This document shows, piece by piece, positions 1-7,923 of a DNA stretch of 30,097 nucleotides. A program made the position numbers and the translations under genes. The notes beneath the pieces are model-generated. The model ran no database searches. It was not told where the DNA came from and saw only the letters and a list, made by a program, of their open reading frames with translations. Each line of letters opens with the position of its first letter. Position 1 is the first letter of the stretch. The stretch comes from JANNRA01 sp031401035 (lineage in GTDB: Bacteria; Desulfobacterota; Binatia; HRBIN30; CADEER01): the NCBI GenBank assembly GCA_031401035.1, contig JANNRA010000126.1, positions 1 to 30,097 of the forward strand, read 5' to 3'.

Positions 1-1072
1 CCAGGGCGAGCAGGGTCGGCATGACGTCCACCATGTGTACCGGCTCGGTGACGACGCGCGGCTGCAGCGTGCCCGGCCAGTTGAAGAACGACGGCACACG
101 CACGCCGCCCTCGTGCAGGCTGCCCTTGCCGCCGCGCAGGCTGCCGTTGGAGGCCGGCGCCCTGGCGCCCTGCTCGATGCCTCCCTCTTCGGCATCCCGC
201 TCCTCCTTCGACTTGGAGCCGCTGGCGAACATGCCGCTGGTGGCGCCGCCGTTGTCGCTGGCGAAGACGATGAGGGTGTTGTCGCGCAGCTTCTGCGTGT
301 CGAGGGCGGCGACGATGCGCCCGATCTGGTCGTCGAGGGCGGTGATCATGGCGGCGTAGGCGCGCCGCTGCTTGTCGGGAATCGACGTGTAGCGATCGAG
401 GTAATCCTGCTCCGCCTGGTACGGCGCATGCGGCGCCAGCGAGGCGAAGTAGAGGAAGAACGGCGTGCCAGCCTGCTGTTGGCCGATCAGCTTGACCGCC
501 TCGTCGCCGATGAGGGTGGTGTAGTAGCCCGATTCCTTGAGGAAGGTGCCGTTGCGCTGCCAGTCGATGACGCCGCCGCGCTCGCGGGTGAAGTAGTTCA
601 CCTCGCCCATGACGTTGCCGTAGAAGTGGTCGAAGCCGCGGTTCTGGGGCCAGTACTTCTTGTCGGCGTGGCCGAGGTGCCACTTGCCGGTCATCAGCGT
701 CGTGTAGCCGGCCTCGCGGAGCGCCTGCGGCAGGGTGCGCTCGTCGGTCGGCAGACCGTAGGTGTGACTGGGGAAGATGACCAGCGTCTGCAGGCCGTGC
801 CGCATCGGATAACGCCCGGTCATGAGCGCGGCGCGCGACGGGGTGCAGACCGGCTCGCCGTAAAACGACTCGAGGCGCACGCCGCCCTTGGCGAGGGCGT
901 CGATGTTCGGCGTCCGGATCTCGCCGCCGCGGTAGCCGAGGTCGGCGTTGCCGAGGTCGTCGGCCATGATGAAAATGATGTTCGGCCGCGGCGCCGCGGT
1001 CTCCTCCGCCGCCGCGAGCGCGCTGGTCAGGCAGGCCACCAGCACGCAGGTCGTTCGTGCGAGGGTTCTCAT
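1..1072 (-). CDS. Secreted sulfatase, FGly type, C-terminus beyond window (partial)
   Basis: This is a type I sulfatase that hydrolyses sulfate esters, probably on polysaccharides or aryl sulfates, in the periplasm or outside the cell. The N-terminus MRTLARTTCVLVACLTSALA is a signal peptide. The metal site begins with the DD pair in IMADDLG (residues 37-39). The signature CTPSR has Cys76, the residue converted to formylglycine. GKWHLGH and FASDNGG are further conserved metal and sulfate-binding blocks. The reading frame is still open at base 1, so the last part of the protein is missing. The ATG at 1072 is preceded by a GGGAG ribosome site. It starts 20 nt after the stop of the next sulfatase, so the two form a leftward operon. 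The substrate cannot be told. No FGly-generating enzyme is in the window. Confidence 0.93.
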   Translation of the reverse strand, partial: MRTLARTTCVLVACLTSALAAAEETAAPRPNIIFIMADDLGNADLGYRGGEIRTPNIDALAKGGVRLESFYGEPVCTPSRAALMTGRYPMRHGLQTLVIFPSHTYGLPTDERTLPQALREAGYTTLMTGKWHLGHADKKYWPQNRGFDHFYGNVMGEVNYFTRERGGVIDWQRNGTFLKESGYYTTLIGDEAVKLIGQQQAGTPFFLYFASLAPHAPYQAEQDYLDRYTSIPDKQRRAYAAMITALDDQIGRIVAALDTQKLRDNTLIVFASDNGGATSGMFASGSKSKEERDAEEGGIEQGARAPASNGSLRGGKGSLHEGGVRVPSFFNWPGTLQPRVVTEPVHMVDVMPTLLAL

Positions 1073-1092
1073 CGGCGTTCACTCCCGTCCGT

Positions 1093-2634
1093 CTAATGCG
1101 TGGCGCCGGCCTGGGCGCTGAGTGCCTCGAGCGCCTTGTCGACCGTGAAGCTGCCCGGCCGCTGGCGCGGCGGGAACTGCTGGAAGCTGGCGAGGAAAGC
1201 GCCGACCTTCTCCTGCGTCGGAATGGCGTAGAACGAATGGCGGTACCACCACTCGTTGTACCCCATGCCCTCCTGGCCGCGTTCGACCGGATCGGAGCGT
1301 AGGTCGAAGAAGATCGGCGCCCGCAGGGTCTCGAAGGGCTTGCGCCAGACGTCCATGCCGGTGGCGTTCTGCACCATGAAGTGGATCTTCAGGCGGTCGT
1401 AGCGCATGGCGAGCAGATCGCCGTCGTCGCTGAAGTAGAAGAACTCGCTGCGCGCCCCGGGACCCTTGCCGGCCAGCAGGGCGGTCTGGTCGTAGCCGTC
1501 GACGTGTACCTTGTAGGTCGTGTTGCCGGCTTTGTAGCCGCTCAGCAGCTTCTCCTTGATGCCTGGGGCACCGGCGGCGGCGAGCAGCGTCGGCAGCCAG
1601 TCCTCGCCCGAGACCATGTCGGTGACGACCGTGCCGGGCTTGATCGTGCCGGGCCAGCGGATCATCGCCGGCACGCGCCAGCCGCCTTCCCAGTTGGTGT
1701 TCTTCTCGCCGCGGAACGGCGTCGACCCGGCATCCGGCCACAGGCAGATCATCGGGCCGTTGTCGGTGGTGTAGATGACGATGGTGTTCTCGGCGAGCTT
1801 CGACTGATCGATGAAGTCGAGTAGCCGGCCGATGACCTTGTCGTGCTCGATCATTCCGTCGGCATATTCGCCCAGGCCCGAGGTGCGATGGTCGGCGCGC
1901 ACGTGCGTGAAGTTGTGCATACGGGTGGTGTTGAACCAAACGAAGAACGGCTTTTCGGCCTTCTGGGCCCGGCCGATGAAGTCGGTCGCGGCGGCGAGCA
2001 CCTCGTCGTCGATCGTCTCCATGCGCTGGCGCGTCAGCGGCCCGGTGTCCTCGATCTTGCCGCCGGCGATACTGTGGATGACGCCGCGCGGGCCGTACTT
2101 CTTCCGGAACTCCGGATTCTTCGGATAGTCCTCGTTCTCGGGCTCCTCCTCGGCGTTGAGGTGGTAGAGGTTGCCGAAGAACTCGTCGAAACCGTGCGCG
2201 GTGGGGAGGAACTCGTCACGGTCGCCGAGATGGTTCTTGCCGAACTGGCCGGTGGCATAACCGAGCGGCTTGAGCAGTTCGGCGATGGTCGGGTCTTCTT
2301 TCTGCAGCCCCTGCGGTGCGCCGGGCAGTCCGACCTTGGAAAGGCCGGTGCGGAACGGCACCTGGCCGGTGATGAACGCCGAGCGCCCGGCGGTGCAGCT
2401 CTGCTGCCCGTAGTAGTCGGTGAACACCGCCCCCTCGCTGGCGATGCGGTCGATGTTCGGCGTCTGGTAGCCGATCACGCCGCGGCCGTAGGCGCTGACG
2501 TTGAGGAGCCCGACATCGTCGCCGAAGATCACGAGTATGTTGGGTTTGGCGGACTGGGCGGGCGCCGCGAGCGGCGCCAGCACGCCGCACAGGGCGGGCA
2601 ACAGTATCCAGATTGCGATCGAACGGCGGTGCAT
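1093..2634 (-). CDS. Secreted arylsulfatase with variant CTAGR signature
   Basis: A full-length sulfatase of 513 residues with signal peptide (MHRRSIAIWILLPALCG, cleavage near AQSA). The DD metal pair is in IFGDDVG (residues 39-40). The formylglycine motif is CTAGR (Cys80), the Ala form of the more usual CxPxR. Other family blocks are GQFGKNHLGD, FFVWFNTTRMH and YTTDNGP. The start at 2634 is chosen because a GGGAGGAG ribosome site lies 7 nt upstream and the signal peptide begins there. The frame is open further up to 2790, but that part crosses the operator region and has no leader character. It is the first gene of a two-sulfatase operon divergent from an AraC-type regulator, which is its likely controller. 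Substrate is unknown. Confidence 0.93.
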   Translation of the reverse strand: MHRRSIAIWILLPALCGVLAPLAAPAQSAKPNILVIFGDDVGLLNVSAYGRGVIGYQTPNIDRIASEGAVFTDYYGQQSCTAGRSAFITGQVPFRTGLSKVGLPGAPQGLQKEDPTIAELLKPLGYATGQFGKNHLGDRDEFLPTAHGFDEFFGNLYHLNAEEEPENEDYPKNPEFRKKYGPRGVIHSIAGGKIEDTGPLTRQRMETIDDEVLAAATDFIGRAQKAEKPFFVWFNTTRMHNFTHVRADHRTSGLGEYADGMIEHDKVIGRLLDFIDQSKLAENTIVIYTTDNGPMICLWPDAGSTPFRGEKNTNWEGGWRVPAMIRWPGTIKPGTVVTDMVSGEDWLPTLLAAAGAPGIKEKLLSGYKAGNTTYKVHVDGYDQTALLAGKGPGARSEFFYFSDDGDLLAMRYDRLKIHFMVQNATGMDVWRKPFETLRAPIFFDLRSDPVERGQEGMGYNEWWYRHSFYAIPTQEKVGAFLASFQQFPPRQRPGSFTVDKALEALSAQAGATH

Positions 2635-2693
2635 ATCGCGACTCCTCCCAGATCCAAGCGAAGCCCGGATATCATGGCGCTGTGACGGAGCCC

Positions 2694-2791
2694 TTGTTCG
2701 TTCGGGCCAAAGCCTTGTCGCTGGCGGCCAATCTGCAGGCCGCCGCGGCGCCTTGTGGGTTCGGGCCGATCCGTTGTCTATTCGCGCCAAT
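2694..2791. promoter_or_regulatory. Array of four AraC-type half-sites in the divergent promoter region
   Basis: Four copies of TTGTNNNTTCGGGCCAAT (18 bp) start at 2694, 2715, 2753 and 2774. Bases TTGT, the T at position 8, GCC at positions 13-15 and A at 17 are the same in all four. The copies form two tandem pairs with 21-bp period; the pairs are offset by 59 bp. A 21-bp period, two helical turns, is the known spacing of AraC and XylS half-sites. The left copy is about where the -35 box of the sulfatase operon would be, and the right copy reaches the proposed ATG of the regulator. I infer that the regulator binds here to control the sulfatases and itself. Confidence 0.75.
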
Positions 2792-3824
2792 GACGGGGCG
2801 GGAAGAGGCGCGGGGATCGACCGTCGGCGGCGTCCAGGTGGCCGACCTGCTCGAGGCGCTGCAGCGGCTCGGCGTCGATACGCGGACGCTGGCGGCGCAG
2901 GTCGGATGTTCCATCGACGCGGTGCGCGACCCCGCCACCCGCGTCGCGTCGCTGCGGATCCTGGCGCTGCTCGAGGGCGCTGGATGCGCGCTCGACGATC
3001 CGCTCATCGGCCTGCACGCCGGAGCGTGCGTCGAGACGCGCGGGCCGCTGTTCTACCTTCTGCTGTCGACGCCGTCGCTGCGGGAGGGCTTGTCGCTGTT
3101 CAGCCAGTTCGCGCGCGTGCCGCTGGATTCGCAGGTGCTGCGGGTGACGGTGACGGAGGGCATCGTCGAGCTGGCCATCGACCTCGGCGATCCCGACCTG
3201 GCGCGCAATCGCCAGGCGATCGACTACATCGTCGGGGCGAACCTGAGCAGCGTGCGCCGCGCCGCGCCGGGATGCCGGCCGATCGGGGTCGAGCTCGCCC
3301 ACCCCGAAGTGGGCGAGCCGGGCGAGACGGCGCGGGTGTTCGGCTGCCCGGTGCGGTTCGGCGGCGACCGCAATGCGCTGCGCTTTCCCGAATCGATCGT
3401 GGCGGCGATTCCGGCTGCCGCGAACGCGGCCATCGCCGAGCAGATCCGCAAGTACACGGCGACGCTGTTCGCGACGCTGGCGGCGGGCAGCATGCGCGAT
3501 CGCGTCGCCGATACGATCCGCGCGCTGCTTGTGGCCGGCATCGCGCCGGACCGCGCCGCCATCGCGCACCGCCTGCACGTCAGCGAGCGGACGCTGCAGC
3601 GGCAGCTCGAACAGGAGGCGACAACCTTCAAGGACATACGCGACACGGTGCGCTGCGAGCTGTCGCAGGCCCTGCTGTCGAATCGCGCCCTGACGGTCGA
3701 AGCCGTGGCGCAGAGCGTCGGCTTCGCCGAGGTGGCCTCGTTCTCCAAGGCCTTCGGGCGGTGGGCCGGTTGCTCCCCGAGCCGCTTCCGCACGCGGCTC
3801 AGCGCCAGCCACGCGGCGCCGTAG
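2790..3824 (+). CDS. AraC/XylS-family transcriptional regulator with arabinose-binding-like N-terminal domain
   Basis: A regulator of about 344 residues. Residues 15-210 match the N-terminal ligand-binding domain of the OruR/ArgR-like AraC subgroup (LLEALQRLGVDTRTLAAQVG, then DPLIGLHAG). The C-terminal 90 residues hold two helix-turn-helix units: IAHRLHVSERTLQRQLEQEATTF-type first HTH and VAQSVGFAEVASFSKAFGRW-type second HTH, ending in the usual GCSPSRFR. The start at ATG 2790 fits where the family domain begins. The frame is open upstream to 2613, with a possible GTG at 2682, but that stretch is occupied by the half-site array and shows no Shine-Dalgarno site. It is divergent from the sulfatase operon, which it probably regulates. 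The inducer may be a sulfated sugar or a desulfation product; this is inference. Confidence 0.9.
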   Translation: MTGREEARGSTVGGVQVADLLEALQRLGVDTRTLAAQVGCSIDAVRDPATRVASLRILALLEGAGCALDDPLIGLHAGACVETRGPLFYLLLSTPSLREGLSLFSQFARVPLDSQVLRVTVTEGIVELAIDLGDPDLARNRQAIDYIVGANLSSVRRAAPGCRPIGVELAHPEVGEPGETARVFGCPVRFGGDRNALRFPESIVAAIPAAANAAIAEQIRKYTATLFATLAAGSMRDRVADTIRALLVAGIAPDRAAIAHRLHVSERTLQRQLEQEATTFKDIRDTVRCELSQALLSNRALTVEAVAQSVGFAEVASFSKAFGRWAGCSPSRFRTRLSASHAAP

Positions 3825-3963
3825 CGGCCCCGTCAGGAGCGGATCGCTCGCGGACGGGGGCACGGCGCGGCGGTGGTCGCGCGTGCGATGCTGGTCCGCT
3901 GCCTGTTTGGTGCCTCTTCAGCGCCCCTGAAGGGGTCAAGCGGCCCGCTTTAGTGAGAACGCC

Positions 3964-4833
3964 GTGGAAGGAAGGGTACGAGCGGCCCGCGAGGACCTGC
4001 ACCTGCTGGCCCGCCACTGGCAGCTGCTGCGGCTGTACGATTGCAGCCCGCATGCCGAGCGCGTGCTGCAGGTGATCCGCGAGGACCGCCTGCCGCTGAG
4101 GGTGATGCTGGGCGCCTACCTCAGCGCCGAGATGAACAACTTCGGCTGCCCGTGGGGCGGCGCCTACACCGAGGAGCAGCTCGAGGCCAACCGGCGCGAG
4201 AACGCCGCCGAGCTGGAGCGGCTGGTCGCGCTGGCGCGCCGGCAGAACGACATCGTGTTCTCGGTGGCGGTCGGCAACGAGTGCACCGTCGACTGGACTG
4301 ACCACTTCGTGCCGGTGTCGCAGATGGTCGAGTACGTGCGCCGCGTGAAGGCGGCCGTCGCGCACCCGGTGACCTTCTGCGAGAACTACGTGCCCTGGCA
4401 GGACAAGCTGCGCCCGTTGGTCGCCGAACTCGACTTCATCTCGGTGCACATCTATCCGGTGTGGGAGTACAAGGACATCCACGAGGCGCTGGACTACACG
4501 ACGGACAACGTCGCTGGCGTGGCGCGGCTGTATCCGGACAAGCCGGTCGTCATCACCGAGGCCGGCTGGTGCACCGCCAGCACCGGCCGCGGCATGCACG
4601 CCGAGCATGCGGTGCAGGAACTGCAGGCCGTCTACTACCAGGACCTGATGGACTGGACCCGCGCCGGGGGCCTGCTGTGCTTCGTGTTCGAGGCCTTCGA
4701 CGAACCCTGGAAGGGTTCGCCCGACCCGCTGGAGCCCGAGAAGCACTGGGGCCTGTTCACCGTCGACCGGCGACCCAAGCTGGTGATGCAGGCCCTCTAT
4801 CCGGATCTGGCACCCCAGGCCGCCGACGCCTGA
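3964..4833 (+). CDS. GH17-like beta-1,3-glucanase, N-terminally short
   Basis: A glycoside hydrolase family 17 (beta/alpha)8 enzyme of 289 residues, expected to cut beta-1,3-glucan such as laminarin. The acid/base Glu is E106 in VAVGNE and the nucleophile is E199 in VVITEAGW. DFISVHIYP and FVFEAFDEPWK are further family blocks. The start is a GTG at 3964. The frame is open only to 3931, where a TGA stops it. Bacterial relatives normally carry about 30 more N-terminal residues, including a first beta strand with a G(F/Y)R-GQ type motif before the DLHLLARHWQLLRLYD segment. No such segment or signal peptide is visible in any frame, so the gene may be truncated. It is followed by a GPH symporter, a usual partner in glucan-use loci. 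Confidence 0.82.
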   Translation: MEGRVRAAREDLHLLARHWQLLRLYDCSPHAERVLQVIREDRLPLRVMLGAYLSAEMNNFGCPWGGAYTEEQLEANRRENAAELERLVALARRQNDIVFSVAVGNECTVDWTDHFVPVSQMVEYVRRVKAAVAHPVTFCENYVPWQDKLRPLVAELDFISVHIYPVWEYKDIHEALDYTTDNVAGVARLYPDKPVVITEAGWCTASTGRGMHAEHAVQELQAVYYQDLMDWTRAGGLLCFVFEAFDEPWKGSPDPLEPEKHWGLFTVDRRPKLVMQALYPDLAPQAADA

Positions 4834-4843
4834 ACCTGCGCGC

Positions 4844-5010
4844 ATGCCGATGCCACCAATGCACACCCACCGCGCCCCCGACGTCGCGCTCTGGGACCAC
4901 TACCACGCGCTGCGCGAGCAGTGGACCCACGAGGACCACCTCATCACCCCATGCCCTTCGTTTTCGGCGCCATGTGGGTGCTGGCCCTTCTCGGTCCGCT
5001 GCAGGACTGA
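4844..5010 (+). pseudogene. Relic of a small membrane protein with internal deletion (inferred)
   Basis: Reading from ATG 4844, the frame gives a head LWDHYHALREQWTHEDHLI that resembles the cytoplasmic start of small two- or three-helix membrane proteins often found beside glycan transporters. At about 4950 the homologous reading jumps to another frame, giving PFVFGAMWVLALLGPLQD and a TGA at 5008-5010, which reads like the last membrane helix of the same kind of protein. The middle (roughly 80-100 residues) is missing and the two ends are out of frame. I infer an out-of-frame internal deletion. The head frame runs on without stop into the symporter, but a 69-residue leader of this composition is not expected there. 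The family call rests on remembered sequence pattern only. Confidence 0.45.
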
Positions 5011-5050
5011 TACCCGTGCCAGCGGCGCGACTCACCACGGACAGCACCTC

Positions 5051-6499
5051 ATGACCACAGCCGCCGCCACTGCCGCCACCACCCACAAGGTCCCGTTCGC
5101 TCAGAAGGTCGCCTTTGGCCTCGGCATGCTGGCCAACCAGATGTTCCCGGCCGCGCTGGGCATCTTCATGGTCGTGCTGGTGCAGGACATGGGCTTCCCC
5201 ACGTGGATGTGGGGCATCCTGTTCTTCCTGCCGCGCGCCTACGACGCGGTGCTCGACCCGATCATGGGCTTCATCTCCGACAACACGCGGTCGAAGTGGG
5301 GCCGGCGTCGGCAGTACGTGTTCATCGGCGCCATCATGCTGGGCATCGGCTTCGTGGCGATGTGGCAGCTGCACCGCGCCGACGGGCTGACCTACAACTT
5401 CACCTACTTCCTCTTCTGGTCGCTCGTCTTCTTCACCGGGCTGACCGTCTTCAGCATCCCATACGTGGCCATGGGCTACGAGATGAGCGACGACTTTCAC
5501 GAGCGCACCAGCATCATGGCCGTGGCGCAGTGGATCGGCCAGTGGGCCTGGGTGATCGCGCCGTGGTTCTGGGTCGTGATGTACGACCCCGACTGGTTCC
5601 CGAACGCCGACACGGCCACGCGCACGCTGTCGGTCTGGGTGGGCCTGGCGTGCATGCTCCTGGCCATGGTGCCGGCCGTGTTCCTCCCCAGCCGCTCGAC
5701 CAAGGACGACACCCATCTCAACCCGCTGACCTTGGCCGGCGTGAGCCGGGGCTTCAAGGAGTTGCTGCACGGCTTCAAGGAAGCCTTCGGTTGCGTGCCG
5801 TTCCGCAAGCTGTGCTTTGCCACCTTCCTGATCTTCAACGCCTTCAACACGGTGGCGGCGTTCTCGTTCTTCATCGTCGTCTACCACCTGTTCAACGGCG
5901 ACACCGCGGCGGCCGGCATCTGGCCCACGCTGTTCGGCAGCATCGGCGCCCTGGTCACCACCTTTGCGGTGATCCCCACCGTGGCCTGGCTGTCGCGCAA
6001 GGTCGGCAAGAAGAAGGTCTTCATGCTCTCGCAGGGCATCTCGATCCTCGGCTACGTGCTGCTGTGGTTCTTCATGGTACCCGGCAAGCCCTGGATGTTC
6101 ATGCTCGCGCTGCCGTTCTTCTCGTTCGGCATCGGCGGCCTGTTCACGCTGATGATGTCGATGACGGCGGACGTCTGCGACCTCGACGAGCTGGCCACCG
6201 GCAAGCGGCGCGAAGGCATCTTCGGCGCGATCTACTGGTGGATGGTGAAGCTGGGCTTCGCCGTCGCCGGCCTGCTCAGCGGCGCGATCATGTCGTTCGT
6301 CGCCTTCACGCCGGGCGCCGCGGTGCAGCCCGACGGCGCGGTGGATGGCCTGCGCCTGTTCTATTCCGGCGTGCCCATTTTCGGCACGCTGCTGGCGATG
6401 TGGGTCATGCGCGACTATGACCTCGACGAGCGGCGCGCCAGGGAGGTTCACGCCGAACTCGAGCGACGCAAGCAGCGCGGCCACCCATCCTCGTCCTAG
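5051..6499 (+). CDS. GPH-family (MelB-like) sugar:cation symporter
   Basis: A 482-residue transporter of the glycoside-pentoside-hexuronide:cation symporter family in the inner membrane. About twelve hydrophobic segments are visible. Family marks are RAYDAVLDPIMGFISDNTRSKWGRRR near residues 57-82, IPYVAMGYEMSDDFHERT after helix 4, and the central loop with STKDDTHLNPLT. The C-terminal tail is charged (DYDLDERRAREVHAELERRK). ATG 5051 is chosen because it opens directly on the KVAFGLGMLANQMF first helix; the frame is open to 4844. It follows the GH17 gene and probably imports its short glucan products. It ends with TAG at 6497-6499, after which the same frame stays open for 48 more codons. Confidence 0.9.
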   Translation: MTTAAATAATTHKVPFAQKVAFGLGMLANQMFPAALGIFMVVLVQDMGFPTWMWGILFFLPRAYDAVLDPIMGFISDNTRSKWGRRRQYVFIGAIMLGIGFVAMWQLHRADGLTYNFTYFLFWSLVFFTGLTVFSIPYVAMGYEMSDDFHERTSIMAVAQWIGQWAWVIAPWFWVVMYDPDWFPNADTATRTLSVWVGLACMLLAMVPAVFLPSRSTKDDTHLNPLTLAGVSRGFKELLHGFKEAFGCVPFRKLCFATFLIFNAFNTVAAFSFFIVVYHLFNGDTAAAGIWPTLFGSIGALVTTFAVIPTVAWLSRKVGKKKVFMLSQGISILGYVLLWFFMVPGKPWMFMLALPFFSFGIGGLFTLMMSMTADVCDLDELATGKRREGIFGAIYWWMVKLGFAVAGLLSGAIMSFVAFTPGAAVQPDGAVDGLRLFYSGVPIFGTLLAMWVMRDYDLDERRAREVHAELERRKQRGHPSSS

Positions 6500-6646
6500 G
6501 GCTCGGGCGCGCGCCCGGGGCTGGCGCAGCACGGCCTGCTGCTGCCCGGCGTCGAGCCCTCGCCGCTGGCGGGCAAGACCGGCGACGAGATCCGGACGAT
6601 CTACGCCGAGCAGTTCGAGCGCGGCCATCGCGTCTCGCTCCTGTGA
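6500..6646 (+). other. In-frame open tail after the symporter stop, origin unknown
   Basis: Directly after the TAG of the symporter the same reading frame runs on for 48 codons to TGA 6644-6646. The text contains LLLPGVEPSPLAGKTGDEIR and then IYAEQFERGHRVSLL, which looks like real protein rather than random GC-rich reading: it is mixed, with charged and aromatic residues in helix-like spacing. There is no start codon or ribosome site for it. It may be the decayed N-terminus of a lost downstream gene or a former C-terminal extension cut off by the TAG. I do not recognise the family with confidence. Confidence 0.35.
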
Positions 6647-6954
6647 CAGACGGCTGCGTCGGTAATGCTGGCGATTTCACGTGACGCGCGGTATCGGACG
6701 CCCCCCTCGGTCCCGCCCCCGAACGGCCGATGGCGCTGGTAGCGTGCGGGGCCAGGCGTTGGCAGGGGTGAATCAGGCCCCGGCCCGCGGTTGAGCGCGC
6801 AGCGGCTGGGGCTCCCGGGCTGGCGAAGGGCGCACGCGGGCGGCGGCGCGACCTCTGGAGGCCGTGCGTGGCGAGCCGGCGGTGGGCCGGTGTTCATCTC
6901 GCGTCGTCGGGCGGCCAGCTCGGTTGGCGCGGCGGCACGGGGCACGGCGGCGAC
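6647..6954. other. Intergenic stretch with no recognisable gene
   Basis: About 300 bases between the symporter tail and the transposase fossil. Open frames exist on both strands, but their translations are low-complexity Arg/Gly/Ala/Pro text typical of chance reading in GC-rich DNA. I saw no left inverted repeat of the IS, no terminator with a T run and no RNA gene. Confidence 0.5.
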
Positions 6955-7923
6955 CTTGAAGCCGAAGCCGATCAGCAGCGGATCAGGCGGAGCTTCCCGA
7001 CGGCCTGAGTATGCCGGAGGAGTTGGCGCGCCGCGAGGAGCGCTTGGCGGCCATCGCGCGGGCGAAAGCCGCGATCGAGGCGCGGGCGGCCGAGCGGTAT
7101 GCACGGGAGCAGGCCGCCCACGACCAGATGATGGCGGACCGACAGGCGCAAGAAGCGCACGGGGGCCGCAAGCCCGGCGGCTCGCCGACCGCGGCGCCGC
7201 AGCCTGGGCCGCGCGCGAGGGATCAGGTGAACCTCACCGACCCGGACTCGCGCATCATGCTCACCCCGGGGGGCGGGTTTGAGCAGGCGTACAACGCGCA
7301 GGCCGCCGTCGACGTGGACACCATGCTGGTGGTGGCGCCCGCGCTCGCGAATCTCGCCGCCGTGGCGGCGGTGATCGGCGCCGCCGAGGCGCTGATTGCC
7401 GGCACTGGCTACTTCAGTGCCGACAATGTCACCGAGTGCCACGCCCACGGAGTGACGCCGCACATCGCGGCGGGGCGAGAGACGCACTACCCTCCGTTGG
7501 CGGAACGGCTGAGCGAACCGGCGGCGGCGGCGGACGCCACCGCCGTCGAGTGCATGAAGCAGCGTCTCCGCACGTCTGAAGGGCGCGAAATATACGCGGA
7601 CCGCAAGCCACCGTGGAACCGATTTTCGGGATCATCAAGTCGGTCCTGGGGTTCCGCCAATTCTTGCCCCGTGGTCTGCAGGCCGTGCGGCACGAGTGGA
7701 CGTTGGTCTGCATCGGGTGGAACCTGAAGCGGTTGCACCGGCTGCGCGGGCAGCCTGATCGAGGCCGCGCGGCGATGCGCCCGGGTCCCCAAACTCCGCC
7801 ACCGCCGTCTGCGGTCGACACCGGGCCGCACTGGTCTGTTTGGCGCCTGATCACCCGCGCATTTCGAGCTGGGGCGAGGCGTGCTGTGGGCAACTCCCTC
7901 ATCTCAAGCCCGACAGGCTGCTA
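6955..7923 (+). pseudogene. IS1182-family transposase fossil with right terminal end
   Basis: The C-terminal half of an IS1182-type DDE transposase. In one frame from about 6970: ELPDGLSMPEELARREERL, then DPDSRIM...GGGFEQAYNAQAAVD, then GYFSADNV...HIAAGRETHYPPLAERL. Damage is clear. The N-terminal half is absent. About 15 residues are lost after TMLVVAP, where the family has a QAPNDKQQL-like block. The expected Asp of the AD.GYFS motif is Gly. A one-base loss near 7605 moves the end into another frame (TVEPIFGIIKSVLGFRQFL, then EWTLVCIGWNLKRLHRL). The segment ends in CCGACAGGCTGCTAG at 7910-7924, which has the look of an IS1182 right inverted repeat. No left end is seen, so the element is dead. 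Confidence 0.88.

Noticed and set aside
35..1096. Long plus-strand open frame over the first sulfatase
   Set aside because: It is the shadow of the sulfatase on the other strand; its text is Val/Ala/Gly/Arg-rich with no domain.
4757..6628. 623-residue minus-strand open frame over the symporter
   Set aside because: His/Glu/Arg/Gly-rich reading opposite a clear transporter gene; a typical GC-rich antisense shadow.
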